Origin: Deltaproteobacteria bacterium
GTDB lineage: Bacteria > Desulfobacterota > Syntrophia > Syntrophales > UBA8958
Assembly: GCA_026388335.1 (NCBI GenBank)
Contig: JAPLJZ010000258.1
Coordinates: 1-46,792, forward strand
Length of the DNA: 46,792 nt
Direction of reading: 5' to 3'
Part shown: in pieces, positions 8,958 to 17,055 of the stretch
How the letters are laid out: the number at the start of each line of letters is the position of its first letter
Numbering within the stretch: the first letter of the stretch is position 1
Made by a program: the position numbers and the translations under genes
Notes under the pieces: model-generated
Seen by the model: the letters and a program-made list of their open reading frames with translations, nothing else
Databases searched by the model: none
Told to the model about the DNA's origin: nothing

Positions 8958-9741
8958 GAAGTTTGTATTAATGCTTATTGTTGTATCTTTAACCATGGTT
9001 TGTTTCGTACCTCACTCAATAGCCCGAGAGAAAGGATCAAATACCTTCACCAGCCCTACACTGGGTGCGAAGTTTGTCCTCATCCCCGCCGGTACTTTTA
9101 TGATGGGTTCTCCCAGCGACGAGCCGGGGCGGGATAGCGACGAGAGCCCCCAGCACCAGGTAACAATCAGCCGTCCTTTTTACATGCAGACAACTGAGGT
9201 GACCCAGGGGCAGTGGAAGCGGGTGATGGGGAGCAATCCTTCGCATTTCAGCAATTGTGGTGACGACTGCCCGGTGGAGCAGGTGTCCTGGGAGGATGTA
9301 CAAGGTTTCATCAAGAAGCTCAACAGTATGGAGGGGACGGACAAATACCGTCTGCCCACGGAGGCACAGTGGGAGTATGCGGCCCGAGCGGGGACAACGA
9401 CGAGGTTTCATGCGGGGAATAGCGATGATGATTTATCGCGTGCCGGTTGGTTAAGAGCCAATTCCGGATCGAAGACGCACCAGGTGGGGCAGAAGACATC
9501 CAGTTCCTGGGGCTTGTACGACATGCACGGCAACGTCTATGAGTGGGTGCAGGACTGGTTCCGTTTATATTCTGCCAACAGTTTGACGGACCCGGCAGGA
9601 CCATCATCGGGCTCGAAGCGTGTGCGTCGTGGCGGTTCCTGGAGCAGCATTGCCAGGTTCTGCCGGTCAGCGAATCGCGACTACTTCGGCCCGGGTCAAC
9701 GTAGCGGCCTCCTCGGCTTTCGCCTTCTCAGGACACAGTAG
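8947..9741 (+). CDS. Secreted SUMF1/formylglycine-generating-enzyme-like protein
   Basis: A 264-residue protein with a signal peptide (MINKKFVLMLIVVSLTMVCF..., cleavage near residue 26). The rest is one FGE-sulfatase (SUMF1) fold: AGTFMMGS (48-55), RLPTEAQWEYAARAG, GNVYEWVQDW and a C-terminal GFRLL. In true formylglycine-generating enzymes two nearby cysteines near the C-terminus do the chemistry. Here only one is at the matching place (C239 in RFCRSANR) and the other is serine, so sulfatase activation is unlikely. The fold is commonly reused for ligand or glycan binding. It probably acts in the periplasm or on the surface, and is coupled to the membrane peptide before it. Confidence 0.85.
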   Translation: MINKKFVLMLIVVSLTMVCFVPHSIAREKGSNTFTSPTLGAKFVLIPAGTFMMGSPSDEPGRDSDESPQHQVTISRPFYMQTTEVTQGQWKRVMGSNPSHFSNCGDDCPVEQVSWEDVQGFIKKLNSMEGTDKYRLPTEAQWEYAARAGTTTRFHAGNSDDDLSRAGWLRANSGSKTHQVGQKTSSSWGLYDMHGNVYEWVQDWFRLYSANSLTDPAGPSSGSKRVRRGGSWSSIARFCRSANRDYFGPGQRSGLLGFRLLRTQ

Positions 9742-9787
9742 CCCTTTGTTTTTTATCAATCCAGATTGTCCGTTATCAGACAATGGA

Positions 9788-10030
9788 TTATCTGGTCAGC
9801 ATGCTCACACAGACCATACCCAAATACAGCGTCGAGAATCCAAGTATGGACCAACAGAATAAATCAACCCACTTCTCGCCCTTCAGGATCTGCCGATCCC
9901 AAGCAGTGCCTACAACGAGATGCTTGATTTTCCCGGTCAGATTGATCTTCCTCGGGATGATCATGGAAATCCGATCACCAATATGAATCGGTATCGTCAA
10001 TTCGTGTGCTCTCAATATTCTGACTGTCAT
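9788..10030 (-). CDS. Hypothetical small membrane-anchored protein (80 aa)
   Basis: An 80-residue frame with AAGGA six bases before its ATG. The N-terminal ~55 residues are polar with beta-like pattern (IPIHIGDRISMIIPRKINLTGK). The C-terminus has one probable membrane segment (DLFCWSILGFSTLYLGMVCVSML). It lies 79 bp downstream of the LexA gene on the same strand and may be part of its transcript. No family was recognised. The good ribosome site and plausible composition support a gene. Confidence 0.5.
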   Translation of the reverse strand: MTVRILRAHELTIPIHIGDRISMIIPRKINLTGKIKHLVVGTAWDRQILKGEKWVDLFCWSILGFSTLYLGMVCVSMLTR

Positions 10031-10109
10031 ATTTGATCCTTACTGTAGAATGTACTTGTTTCAATAATTATATCGACAAAATATTCCGTTACCTTTAAAA
10101 ATCTCTTCC

Positions 10110-10697
10110 TTACAGATGATATTTCCTGATCACAGCAGTCACAACGCCTCCTATCCTGAGTTCCGTTCTGGCTATGATGTCAGGATACTTCTGGTTCGCT
10201 GCTTCCAGAACAATCTGCTTCCCCTTCTTATGGAAATATTTCATCGTCCAATCGCCATCCACTTCAGCAATGACAATGTCGCCGGTTTTGGGATCTTTTC
10301 CCTTTTCAATGATTACCAGATCCCCTTCCATGATACCTGCACCGATCATGGAATCGCCGCTGACCTTCAGAAGGAAAGATGACTCAGGTTTTGTTATCAG
10401 ATACTCATCAATGGACATGATGTCGCAGAGCACTTCTTCAGCGGGAGAAGGGAATCCGGCAGCAACTTCTCCAACCAAAGGAATCCCGAATGCTATCCTA
10501 GTGAGCCTGATATGATTTGTTTCATCTTTCTCAATAACGCCTTTCTGGATGAGTTTATTGATCCAGAAATGAACGACGCTTTTTGATTTCACACCAAAAA
10601 TATCTATCATCTCAGCATAGGTGGGCATCCTTCTTTTATCTCTGAAGAAAGTCGCTATGGATCTTTCAATACTCTGAATGGATCTCTTCTCTTTCAT
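10110..10697 (-). CDS. lexA: LexA-type SOS repressor with S24 self-cleavage domain
   Basis: A 195-residue LexA-like repressor. The N-terminal winged helix (about 5-65) matches LexA's pattern. Then come the Ala-Gly cleavage site (A80-G81 in EVAAGFPSP) and the catalytic dyad S116 (SGDSM) and K153 (WTMKYF), at nearly the same spacing as in E. coli LexA. The protein should repress SOS genes and cleave itself when RecA is activated. The start is placed at ATG 10697 because GGAGG lies four bases upstream; a 12-residue longer form from a TTG is unlikely, since that TTG belongs to a TTGACA hexamer. The operator sits just upstream. A second LexA or another S24 repressor elsewhere in the genome is possible. 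Confidence 0.82.
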   Translation of the reverse strand: MKEKRSIQSIERSIATFFRDKRRMPTYAEMIDIFGVKSKSVVHFWINKLIQKGVIEKDETNHIRLTRIAFGIPLVGEVAAGFPSPAEEVLCDIMSIDEYLITKPESSFLLKVSGDSMIGAGIMEGDLVIIEKGKDPKTGDIVIAEVDGDWTMKYFHKKGKQIVLEAANQKYPDIIARTELRIGGVVTAVIRKYHL

Positions 10698-10711
10698 GGT
10701 TCCTCCATAAC

Positions 10712-10733
10712 AGAACGATCGTTCTATTGTCAA
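10712..10733 (-). promoter_or_regulatory. LexA-box-like palindrome and -35 hexamer of lexA
   Basis: A 14-bp perfect palindrome AGAACGATCGTTCT (10712-10725) fits the GAAC-N4-GTTC LexA box known from Gram-positive bacteria. On the minus strand a TTGACA hexamer (10728-10733) lies directly before it. A repressor bound there would cover the core promoter, so autoregulation is likely. The -10 is weak (TATGGA). Confidence 0.6.
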
Positions 10734-10817
10734 GAAGTTTTTTCTATTGCTTCATGACCAGTGCATGATAAGCTATGCTAAATTTGTATTACCATCTGGT
10801 TTAGTGTGAGTGATTGA

Positions 10818-11150
10818 ATGGCAATGACTTCTGTTAACAACCTTTTTTCTGATATCCCTCCAGAATTCGAGGAGGAGCTATTTGAGGCAATCCTTGGAAG
10901 AGAAACTTTCCGGATAGAAAGAATCGTATCTCATGGCCATTGTTCACCGGAAGGCTTCTGGTATGATCAGTATGAACATGAATGGGTTATTCTCCTCAAG
11001 GGAAGCGCCGTTCTTCGTTTTGAAGATCAATCTAAAAACATTATGATGAGCCCTGGCGATTACATCCATATTGAAAAACATCAAAAACATCGCGTGGAGT
11101 GGACAGATCCTGAGCAGGAGACCATCTGGCTTGCTGTCCATTATTCATAA
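10818..11150 (+). CDS. Small cupin-domain protein
   Basis: A 110-residue single-domain cupin. The first cupin motif region is QYEHEWVILLKGSA and the second PGDYIHIEKHQKHRV, giving histidine and glutamate residues suited to binding one metal ion. Such stand-alone cupins may be dioxygenases, isomerases or simple metal/sugar-binding proteins; no substrate can be assigned. The second ATG two codons in is an alternative start. The next gene starts 12 bp after the stop, so they are probably cotranscribed. It is divergent from lexA, sharing an ~85-bp promoter region. Confidence 0.75.
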   Translation: MAMTSVNNLFSDIPPEFEEELFEAILGRETFRIERIVSHGHCSPEGFWYDQYEHEWVILLKGSAVLRFEDQSKNIMMSPGDYIHIEKHQKHRVEWTDPEQETIWLAVHYS

Positions 11151-11162
11151 CGAGGATGTTCC

Positions 11163-11411
11163 ATGATCTCTGAAGATCAAGAAGCTTGCACATATGTTCA
11201 TCCTGATAACAACGTCCTCTTGAAGTTGGCTAAAGCAAAAATGCCATTTGGAAAATATGCAGGCTGTCTTCTTGTGGATCTTCCAGAACCATATGTCATC
11301 TGGTTTTCCCAGAAAGGCTTTCCTCAGGGCGAGCTGGGTGACCTGCTTAGGACAGTTTATGAAATAAAAATCAATGGCCTGGAATATCTTTTCAGGCCAC
11401 TTAAAGATTGA
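11163..11411 (+). CDS. DUF3820 family protein
   Basis: An 82-residue protein matching DUF3820 by its MPFGKYAG...L.DLPEPYVIWFSQKGFPQGELGDLL pattern. The family is small, widespread and of unknown biochemical role, sometimes described as quorum-sensing-regulated virulence-factor-like or linked to nucleases. The ribosome site is GAGGA about 8 bases before the ATG. It lies between the cupin and S4-domain genes as part of a likely three-gene unit. Confidence 0.75.
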   Translation: MISEDQEACTYVHPDNNVLLKLAKAKMPFGKYAGCLLVDLPEPYVIWFSQKGFPQGELGDLLRTVYEIKINGLEYLFRPLKD

Positions 11412-11468
11412 CGCTCTCGGATGGATTTGTTTTATTAAGAACATATCAAGATATGGGAAGGTAACCTT

Positions 11469-11675
11469 TTGGAAAAATTTGCATTATCCGGAGACTACAT
11501 TGAGCTTAATAAACTTCTAAAGGCATCAGGCCTGTGCGATACAGGTGGTATTGCAAAATATGCCATTAAAAATGGACGTGTCGCCGTCGATGGAGAAGTT
11601 GAATACAGAAAAGGATGCAAAATCAGGCATGGTCAAAAAGTTGAATTTGATAGCCACATGATCGAAGTCAATTGA
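11469..11675 (+). CDS. S4-domain RNA-binding protein, YbcJ-like
   Basis: A 68-residue protein made almost entirely of one S4 RNA-binding fold: LNKLLKASGLCDTGGIAKYAIKNGRVAVDGEVEYRKGCKI fits the YbcJ/RlbA-like family. It probably binds structured RNA such as ribosomal RNA. It starts at TTG, supported by GGAAGGT about 8 bases upstream. A strong terminator follows, ending the cupin-DUF3820-S4 unit. Confidence 0.75.
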   Translation: MEKFALSGDYIELNKLLKASGLCDTGGIAKYAIKNGRVAVDGEVEYRKGCKIRHGQKVEFDSHMIEVN

Positions 11676-11692
11676 TCCGTTAGCGGGGTAAT

Positions 11693-11718
11693 CATTTGCT
11701 AAGGCAAATGCTGTTTTT
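11693..11718 (+). terminator. Rho-independent terminator after the S4 gene
   Basis: A perfect 7-bp stem CATTTGC-TAAG-GCAAATG (11693-11710) is followed by CTGTTTTT. It lies 18 bp after the S4 gene stop and between convergent genes. Confidence 0.65.
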
Positions 11719-11754
11719 GATAGCCTCCGTTTCATGCCAGCCGGCAGGGTCGAT

Positions 11755-12210
11755 TTACCTATGCTTTCTTGCCTCAAGGGCAGCAATATAGATGGATCGA
11801 TTCTCTTCAATATACTCCGGAGACAAAGTCATCCCGTGGGTGTAAGGGATCCCATTTTTATCGACTGTCACGAAGGTTACCATGCCCGTGACTGAGGGTG
11901 TGTCATCCTTCCCGTTCACAAAGACCTTGGCGTCAACGGTAAGGCTTTTCTCCCCCAGGTGGGCAATCCGGGACTTGATCTCGATGATATCGCCGGTTGT
12001 TGACGACTTGAGGAAATTCATCCCGTGAATGCGGGCGCAGACAATGTCCTCCGGCTTTCTCAACAGGTCGATAGCAGAAATAAGACAAGCCTCCACGAGC
12101 CACTCGGCCATCCTGCCTGCAAACAGGGTCCCGTGATGATTGAGATCTTCCGATTTGATGATCCGGGAAATCAGTATTTCCCGGATCTCTTTTTTTTCTT
12201 CCGTTGACAT
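11755..12210 (-). CDS. Acyl-CoA thioesterase (hotdog fold, YciA/BFIT type)
   Basis: A 151-residue hotdog thioesterase. The helix-adjacent motif DLNHHGTLFAGRMAEW (22-37) contains the conserved Asn and His-Gly typical of acyl-CoA hydrolases of this class. It would hydrolyse acyl-CoA to free acid and CoA, for example to relieve CoA trapping. The ribosome site is GGAAGG. It is 12 bp downstream of the SDR gene and probably in one operon with it. Confidence 0.85.
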   Translation of the reverse strand: MSTEEKKEIREILISRIIKSEDLNHHGTLFAGRMAEWLVEACLISAIDLLRKPEDIVCARIHGMNFLKSSTTGDIIEIKSRIAHLGEKSLTVDAKVFVNGKDDTPSVTGMVTFVTVDKNGIPYTHGMTLSPEYIEENRSIYIAALEARKHR

Positions 12211-12222
12211 GACAGGTCCTTC

Positions 12223-13017
12223 CTACCCTCTCGAACCGAGGCGAAGTCCGCCGTGGATAAAGAAGACATCCCCGGACAAGGCCTCATTACGATAAAGCTC
12301 TCCTACCAGGGAGGCCACCTCTTCCGGTTCTATCAACCTGCCGATGGGTACATCCGATAATATCTTATCGAGGGCCTTCTGATCCATCCGTTTGACCATT
12401 GCCGTGCCGACATAACCGGGGGCCACGGCGACGCAACGGATCCGGTCGGACAGGCCACGTCTGAGGAACTCCGCCGTGATCACCTTGGGCATTACGGACA
12501 TGGCGGCCTTGGACGAGGAATAATTGATCTGACCCGCCGTCCCCAGGGAACCCGTCGAGGAAACGAGACAGATCAGTCCCTTGCAGTTGTTATTGATCAT
12601 CCGCTCCGCACATTCCCGGACAGTAAGAAAAACCCCGGTCAGATTAATATCAATAACCGCCTTGAACTGGTCAAGAGACATCTTTCTGTTCACCTTGCCT
12701 GTTTCCTTGCTCGTGGCCACCAGCAGTCCGTCCTTGATGATGCCGGCAAAAGGCGCAACCAGGTTGATCTGACCAAAGCGTTCAATAGCTGTATCGGCAA
12801 GGAGGGCATTGTCCTCCTCTTTTGTCACGTCACAGACCACGGTCGCTACTTCGCCACCTAATTCTTTCAATTGGGTTTCCGCACCATCCAGAAAAGACTG
12901 GGCGATATCGGCAATCACCACCTTGCCGCCATTTTTTACCCAGTATTTCGCGATTTCCAGCCCGATTCCACCACCGCCACCGGTAATGACGGCTACTGAT
13001 CCCTTAATCTCCAGCAT
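12223..13017 (-). CDS. Short-chain dehydrogenase/reductase
   Basis: A 264-residue classical SDR. The nucleotide-binding glycine motif TGGGGGIG is at 12-19, with an acidic residue after beta-2 (VIADI) favouring NAD(H). The catalytic set is S153/S154, Y166 and K170 (YSSSK). It likely oxidises a hydroxyacyl-CoA or reduces a ketone. The downstream thioesterase and upstream CoA-transferase pair suggest an acyl-CoA pathway. Insertions around 100-115 (ATSKETGKVNRKMS) are longer than in typical FabG. Confidence 0.85.
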   Translation of the reverse strand: MLEIKGSVAVITGGGGGIGLEIAKYWVKNGGKVVIADIAQSFLDGAETQLKELGGEVATVVCDVTKEEDNALLADTAIERFGQINLVAPFAGIIKDGLLVATSKETGKVNRKMSLDQFKAVIDINLTGVFLTVRECAERMINNNCKGLICLVSSTGSLGTAGQINYSSSKAAMSVMPKVITAEFLRRGLSDRIRCVAVAPGYVGTAMVKRMDQKALDKILSDVPIGRLIEPEEVASLVGELYRNEALSGDVFFIHGGLRLGSRG

Positions 13018-13066
13018 ATTCTTTCTCCTTTTATTCAGGGGACAAGTTTAGGTCCCTGAGGGCTGG

Positions 13067-13091
13067 GGACACCATTGAATGGTGTCCCCTT
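13067..13091. repeat. Perfect 11-bp inverted repeat
   Basis: GGGGACACCAT / ATGGTGTCCCC is separated by TGA, between the SDR start and the CoA-transferase stop. Without a T-run this is more likely a REP-type palindrome or an operator than a terminator. It is followed 28 bp later by a true terminator hairpin. Confidence 0.45.
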
Positions 13092-13118
13092 GCATGTTCC
13101 CGCTCTTTGCCAAGTCAA

Positions 13119-13145
13119 AAAGGGAGGGGCTTTCGCCCCTCCCGC
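13119..13145 (-). terminator. Rho-independent terminator of the CoA-transferase operon
   Basis: On the minus strand the stem GGGAGGGGC-GAAA-GCCCCTCCC (13124-13145) is followed by TTTTTGA. It lies 20 bp after the second CoA-transferase stop. This is a canonical terminator separating the two CoA-transferases from the SDR/thioesterase unit. Confidence 0.85.
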
Positions 13146-13165
13146 CCGGTTCAAATCGGATCGTA

Positions 13166-14515
13166 TCAAATGATCCCTTTTCCCGACAGTTCCTGGAGTT
13201 TCACCGGGCCATACCCCATGTATTTCAGATAGACAAAACCGTTGTCATAACCCACGGGGCGGCATACCCACTTGGTCCGGGGCGGCGTTTCCGTGGCCTT
13301 CCACTGAGATTGGGCGCAGACGATGGAGCCATAAACAGGGTCCTGCACCGGTGTAAAAACGCCGCGATCCCGCCATACTTCATCGCGCATCGCCTTATCC
13401 GGGGAAACAATCTCAGCGATGACGGGCGTGATTGGCGCGAGCCGGCCCGTTTTGGCGTATTCCACGGACTTCATGGTTAGTTCCTGGCTTGTGTACTTCT
13501 CCGTTTCCGGATTGATCATGGCCTGATACTTGAGCTGCCAGTCCTTTTTCATGAAAGGGGCCAGGGTCGTCCACTGCTCGGCCCCCCATTCATCATACTT
13601 GCCGATGATATCCACGAAGGCCTTCCACATCTCGAGTCGGAGCCCCCCCAGAAAGACGCCGCCGTCCTTGGTGGGATAGAATCCATAGAGCCACAGGGCC
13701 GTGTCGAGGTTGCCAAAGCGTTCATTCAGGACTCCCTGATCGGAGTACCAATGGAGGGCGTAATCGTGGAGCCGTTCGTAGGCCTCCGGCGTGGCGATGT
13801 CAATCGCCTGCCCTTCCCCGGTCACTCCCCGATAATAGACGGCGGAGAGTATCCCCATGGCTCCAAAGGTTCCGGAAGCCGCCCAGGCGATCCAGGGACC
13901 CGCTTTGGTAGGGACGGCATAGGGCATCTCGTCATAGGTCTTGCCCTCGGGAAGGATTTCCCCAGTTCCGTACTGGATTCCCGAACGGGCCTGACTGACA
14001 TTGTCGTAATCATACTGTTTTCTTGCACTCTCCGGTCCGAACTGCCCATACCCTGAAATGGAGGTATAGATCAATCGCGGATTGATCTTGGCGAGTTCCT
14101 CGTAGCCGATCCCCCAGGCATCCATGACCCCGGCGGGGTAGGTTTCAATAAGAACATCGGCGGCCCCGACGAGGCACTTGAGGATCTCCCGGCCCTCTTC
14201 CTTGTCGAGGTCCAGGGTAACATGGTACTTGTTCCGGCCTTCCTGCAGGTAAGCCAGGCCGGTGCCCCGATGCATGACGCCATTGGGAGAGTAGGTCCGA
14301 ACCAGATCGCCCCCCGGCGGCTCAATGCGAATCGTCTCCGCTCCCAGTTCGGCAAGGAGGGATGAACAGAAACATCCGGCCATGCTCCGGGAGCTCAAAT
14401 CCAATACAACCAAATCATCCAGGGCCTCCGGCTTCTCGAAATTCTTCGCCGGATCGTCAAGAGACCGGACATGATCGGCCCATTCCGCCCATTTTGGTCT
14501 TTTATTTTCTGTCAT
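13166..14515 (-). CDS. CaiB/BaiF family CoA-transferase (class III), second subunit of a pair
   Basis: A 449-residue class III CoA-transferase, somewhat longer than the usual ~400. It has the N-terminal VLDLSSRSMAGCFCSSLLAELGAE region and the Tyr-Asp block YDNVSQARSG, in which D171 aligns with the catalytic Asp that forms the mixed anhydride. The enzyme moves CoA between carboxylic acids without using ATP. It starts 6 bp after the stop of another CaiB/BaiF gene. Paired genes of this type form two-subunit enzymes such as benzylsuccinate CoA-transferase (BbsEF), so a heteromer is likely. The true substrate is unknown. Confidence 0.88.
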   Translation of the reverse strand: MTENKRPKWAEWADHVRSLDDPAKNFEKPEALDDLVVLDLSSRSMAGCFCSSLLAELGAETIRIEPPGGDLVRTYSPNGVMHRGTGLAYLQEGRNKYHVTLDLDKEEGREILKCLVGAADVLIETYPAGVMDAWGIGYEELAKINPRLIYTSISGYGQFGPESARKQYDYDNVSQARSGIQYGTGEILPEGKTYDEMPYAVPTKAGPWIAWAASGTFGAMGILSAVYYRGVTGEGQAIDIATPEAYERLHDYALHWYSDQGVLNERFGNLDTALWLYGFYPTKDGGVFLGGLRLEMWKAFVDIIGKYDEWGAEQWTTLAPFMKKDWQLKYQAMINPETEKYTSQELTMKSVEYAKTGRLAPITPVIAEIVSPDKAMRDEVWRDRGVFTPVQDPVYGSIVCAQSQWKATETPPRTKWVCRPVGYDNGFVYLKYMGYGPVKLQELSGKGII

Positions 14516-14521
14516 AGCGCC

Positions 14522-15850
14522 TCACCTCCTCAAGATTGCGCCCGATTGTCCATCCCAATCAGACGGGGGACGACGCCCCTGTGCGTCCTTCCATTTACCG
14601 AGGACCCCATGCAGATAAAGTTCTTCTATCTGCGCCTGGTTCCGGCCCAGAAGCTTCGCCATGATAAAATCATTGTCGAAACCGACCGGCCTGACCGACC
14701 AGCGGTGCTTCGGAGGCGTCTTGGACATCATGATCGGGAGTTCATGATCCGTGTACTTTCCATAGAGGGGATCATCAAGGTCCTTTACGAACCCCCGGGC
14801 ACGGCGCTGGGGATCTTCGCACATATCACGGGAATTGTGGAGGCGGGTCGCGGCAAAACCACTCTGTTTGCCCAGTTCTTCGATTTCACCGGCCGTTTTC
14901 GTACGTGCCCAATCGGCGATGATCTTCAGGATCGCCAAGGCGTTTTCCGTTTCGAGTCGATTGGTGTGCTCCTTGAAGCGCGGATCGTCGGCCAATTCCG
15001 ACTTTCCCATAGCCTTGCACAGCCCCTTGAATTCATCCGGGGCCGGGGCCGCCAAGGCGACAAACAGCTCGTCCTTGCAGAGGAAGGTATCGGCGGGACA
15101 GATACACTGATCGCGGTTGCCTGACGGTTCCACACCATTACCCGTCATTTGCTGATAAGGCCAGACCCAGCCCATGGCGCGCATGATGTTCTCGGTCTGA
15201 GACATCTCGATGAACTGCCCCTTCCCTGTTTTCTTCTTGTGATGCAAGGCCGCCAGAACCGCCACTTCCCCCATCATGGCCCCGAAGACGTCACAGATCC
15301 AGACGCTCTGTTTCATAGGCGGGCGCTTGGGGAAACTGGACATCCAGGCATATCCGGAGAGGGCCTGCGCGGCGCCGTCGTTGGAAGGCCGGTCCTGCTC
15401 CGCATACGTGCCCCACTGACCGAAGCCGTTCTTCTCGATATAGATGATGCCGGGATTGACTTTCTTGATGTCCTCGTAACCGATGTTCCAGCGGTTAGTG
15501 ACCGCGGGACGGAGGTTGAATTCGATAATATCCGATTTGGCGGCCAATTCCTTGAAGATCTGCTGGCCCCAGTCGATATGCAGATCCAGGGCCATGTAGT
15601 GTTTCGAGGTATTGATGTGCATGAACATGGGACCCTGTTCTTTGTAGAACCAGCCGAAGGGATTCAGCGAACGGGTTACGTCGCCCATAGGGGGGAGCTC
15701 GATCTTGATCACCTCGGCCCCCAGGGCGGCCATAAATGAAGGTCCTGCCGGTCCGAAAAGCAGCGTGCAGACCTCAAGGACCCGCACCCCCTTCAAAGGG
15801 CCGGGTCTTGAATTCTTGTTTTTTACATAATCTTTGAAGACATCTGGCAT
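14522..15850 (-). CDS. CaiB/BaiF family CoA-transferase (class III), first subunit of a pair
   Basis: A 442-residue class III CoA-transferase. The candidate catalytic aspartate is D158 in RPSNDGAAQALSG. It is clearly related to, but not a close copy of, its partner 6 bp downstream. It is the first gene of a two-gene operon with its own promoter (15885-15914) and a terminator after the second gene. The ribosome site is GGAGGG. By analogy with BbsE/BbsF it may transfer CoA from succinyl-CoA to a dicarboxylic acid, an inference only. Confidence 0.88.
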   Translation of the reverse strand: MPDVFKDYVKNKNSRPGPLKGVRVLEVCTLLFGPAGPSFMAALGAEVIKIELPPMGDVTRSLNPFGWFYKEQGPMFMHINTSKHYMALDLHIDWGQQIFKELAAKSDIIEFNLRPAVTNRWNIGYEDIKKVNPGIIYIEKNGFGQWGTYAEQDRPSNDGAAQALSGYAWMSSFPKRPPMKQSVWICDVFGAMMGEVAVLAALHHKKKTGKGQFIEMSQTENIMRAMGWVWPYQQMTGNGVEPSGNRDQCICPADTFLCKDELFVALAAPAPDEFKGLCKAMGKSELADDPRFKEHTNRLETENALAILKIIADWARTKTAGEIEELGKQSGFAATRLHNSRDMCEDPQRRARGFVKDLDDPLYGKYTDHELPIMMSKTPPKHRWSVRPVGFDNDFIMAKLLGRNQAQIEELYLHGVLGKWKDAQGRRPPSDWDGQSGAILRR

Positions 15851-15884
15851 AAGGTTCCCTCCTTTAAACCGTGAATCAAAAATG

Positions 15885-15914
15885 ATTATGGTGCATGCTT
15901 GTACTCCTTGTCAA
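15885..15914 (-). promoter_or_regulatory. Sigma70-type promoter of the CoA-transferase operon
   Basis: On the minus strand a TTGACA -35 (15909-15914) and a CATAAT -10 (15885-15890) are separated by 18 bases. The -10 lies about 35 bp before the start codon at 15850. Confidence 0.6.
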
Positions 15915-16108
15915 ACGCCTGATATTCACCCCCCCCTTCCAATTTAGATTTTTTTTAACATGATGTCATCCATGAAGCAAGATATTTCATTTCGCCGCTG
16001 TTATCCTCATGGCGCTGGTCCGGATGACAAATCGCAAGGGGGTCAAGGCGCCGGTGCACTGATCTTCTATTCAAATGGGGAGGAAGGCCAGACAGAAAAA
16101 GCTTCCGG

Positions 16109-17026
16109 TCACCCGTTTAGTCGCTCATTGAATTCATCAACAGTGAAACTGTATTCCTGAGTACCGTAGGACTCGACGGCGAAGGAAGCGCATACGCTAC
16201 CCATCCTGGCGCATTGCTCAATGTCCTTACCCTGAACCAGACCGCTGATCAGGCCGCCCCGGTAAGAATCGCCTGCACCCGTCGGGTCCTCAACCTTTCT
16301 TGCCTTGACGGGGGAAATGTCAATTTCACTATCCAGTGTGGAAACCCGGGAACCAAACTCTCCCCGGGTGGTAATGATCGTCCTGGCCATCTTCAGTAGA
16401 GCTCCCTTGTTCAAACCGGTCTTGCTAATAATCAGGTCCAGCTCGTAATCATTGACGATGAGGATTCCGCACCCATCTATGGCCTGGACCAGTTCTTTTG
16501 CGTCCCACATGGGCAGAGACTGTCCGGGATCAAAGATATAATTGATTCCCCTGACTTTACAAGTATGCGGGTAAGTAATCATGTCTTCAAGATTGCCGGG
16601 AGAGACAATAATAATGGTTTCTTTGGGATGGAATTTATCGAAGTCCAATGCAGATGGATATTTCATGGCCCCGGGGTTGAATCCGGTGATCTGGTTGTCG
16701 GCCTGGTCGGTGGTAATATAGGCGCCCGCCGTGAATTCATCGGCGATAATTTTAATATTTTCCGTAGAGATCCCGTTCTTTGCCAACCATGCGAAGTACC
16801 TTTCATAATCATGGCCGATTGTGGAAGAGATGATGGGCTTTTCACCCATCAGGGTTAGCGAATAGGCAATATTTCCCGCAGTGCCGCCGTATTTTTCCTT
16901 CATGCCGTTTACCTGGAAACAGACGTTTAAAACATGAATTTTATCAGGCAGGATGTGATCAGAGAAGTGTCCTGGGAAATCCATAATTCTGTCATATGCA
17001 AGTGATCCGGAAACAATAATGTTCAT
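16109..17026 (-). CDS. PfkB-family carbohydrate/nucleoside kinase (adenosine-kinase-like)
   Basis: A 305-residue ribokinase-fold kinase. The N-terminal substrate-binding GGTAGNIAYSL and the C-terminal catalytic DPTGAGDSYRGG motif with its anion hole and base aspartate are intact. The overall pattern (GSLAYDRIMDFPG at the start) is seen in proteins annotated as adenosine or sugar kinases. It would phosphorylate a sugar or nucleoside with ATP. A nearby adenine deaminase fits purine salvage, but the two genes are not in one operon. Confidence 0.82.
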   Translation of the reverse strand: MNIIVSGSLAYDRIMDFPGHFSDHILPDKIHVLNVCFQVNGMKEKYGGTAGNIAYSLTLMGEKPIISSTIGHDYERYFAWLAKNGISTENIKIIADEFTAGAYITTDQADNQITGFNPGAMKYPSALDFDKFHPKETIIIVSPGNLEDMITYPHTCKVRGINYIFDPGQSLPMWDAKELVQAIDGCGILIVNDYELDLIISKTGLNKGALLKMARTIITTRGEFGSRVSTLDSEIDISPVKARKVEDPTGAGDSYRGGLISGLVQGKDIEQCARMGSVCASFAVESYGTQEYSFTVDEFNERLNG

Positions 17027-17055
17027 AGCTAAAATCCTTTCAATGCTGTCTTAGA

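Noticed and set aside
10698-10733. TTG start giving a 12-residue longer LexA
   Set aside because: That TTG is part of the TTGACA promoter hexamer and the extension covers the operator; a strong ribosome site supports the inner ATG.
13067-13091. Second terminator for the CoA-transferase operon
   Set aside because: The stem is perfect, but no T-run follows on either strand; the hairpin at 13119-13145 is the better terminator.
15960-16160. 66-codon plus-strand frame between the CoA-transferase operon and the PfkB gene
   Set aside because: No ribosome site or recognisable family, and it runs antisense into the PfkB gene end.
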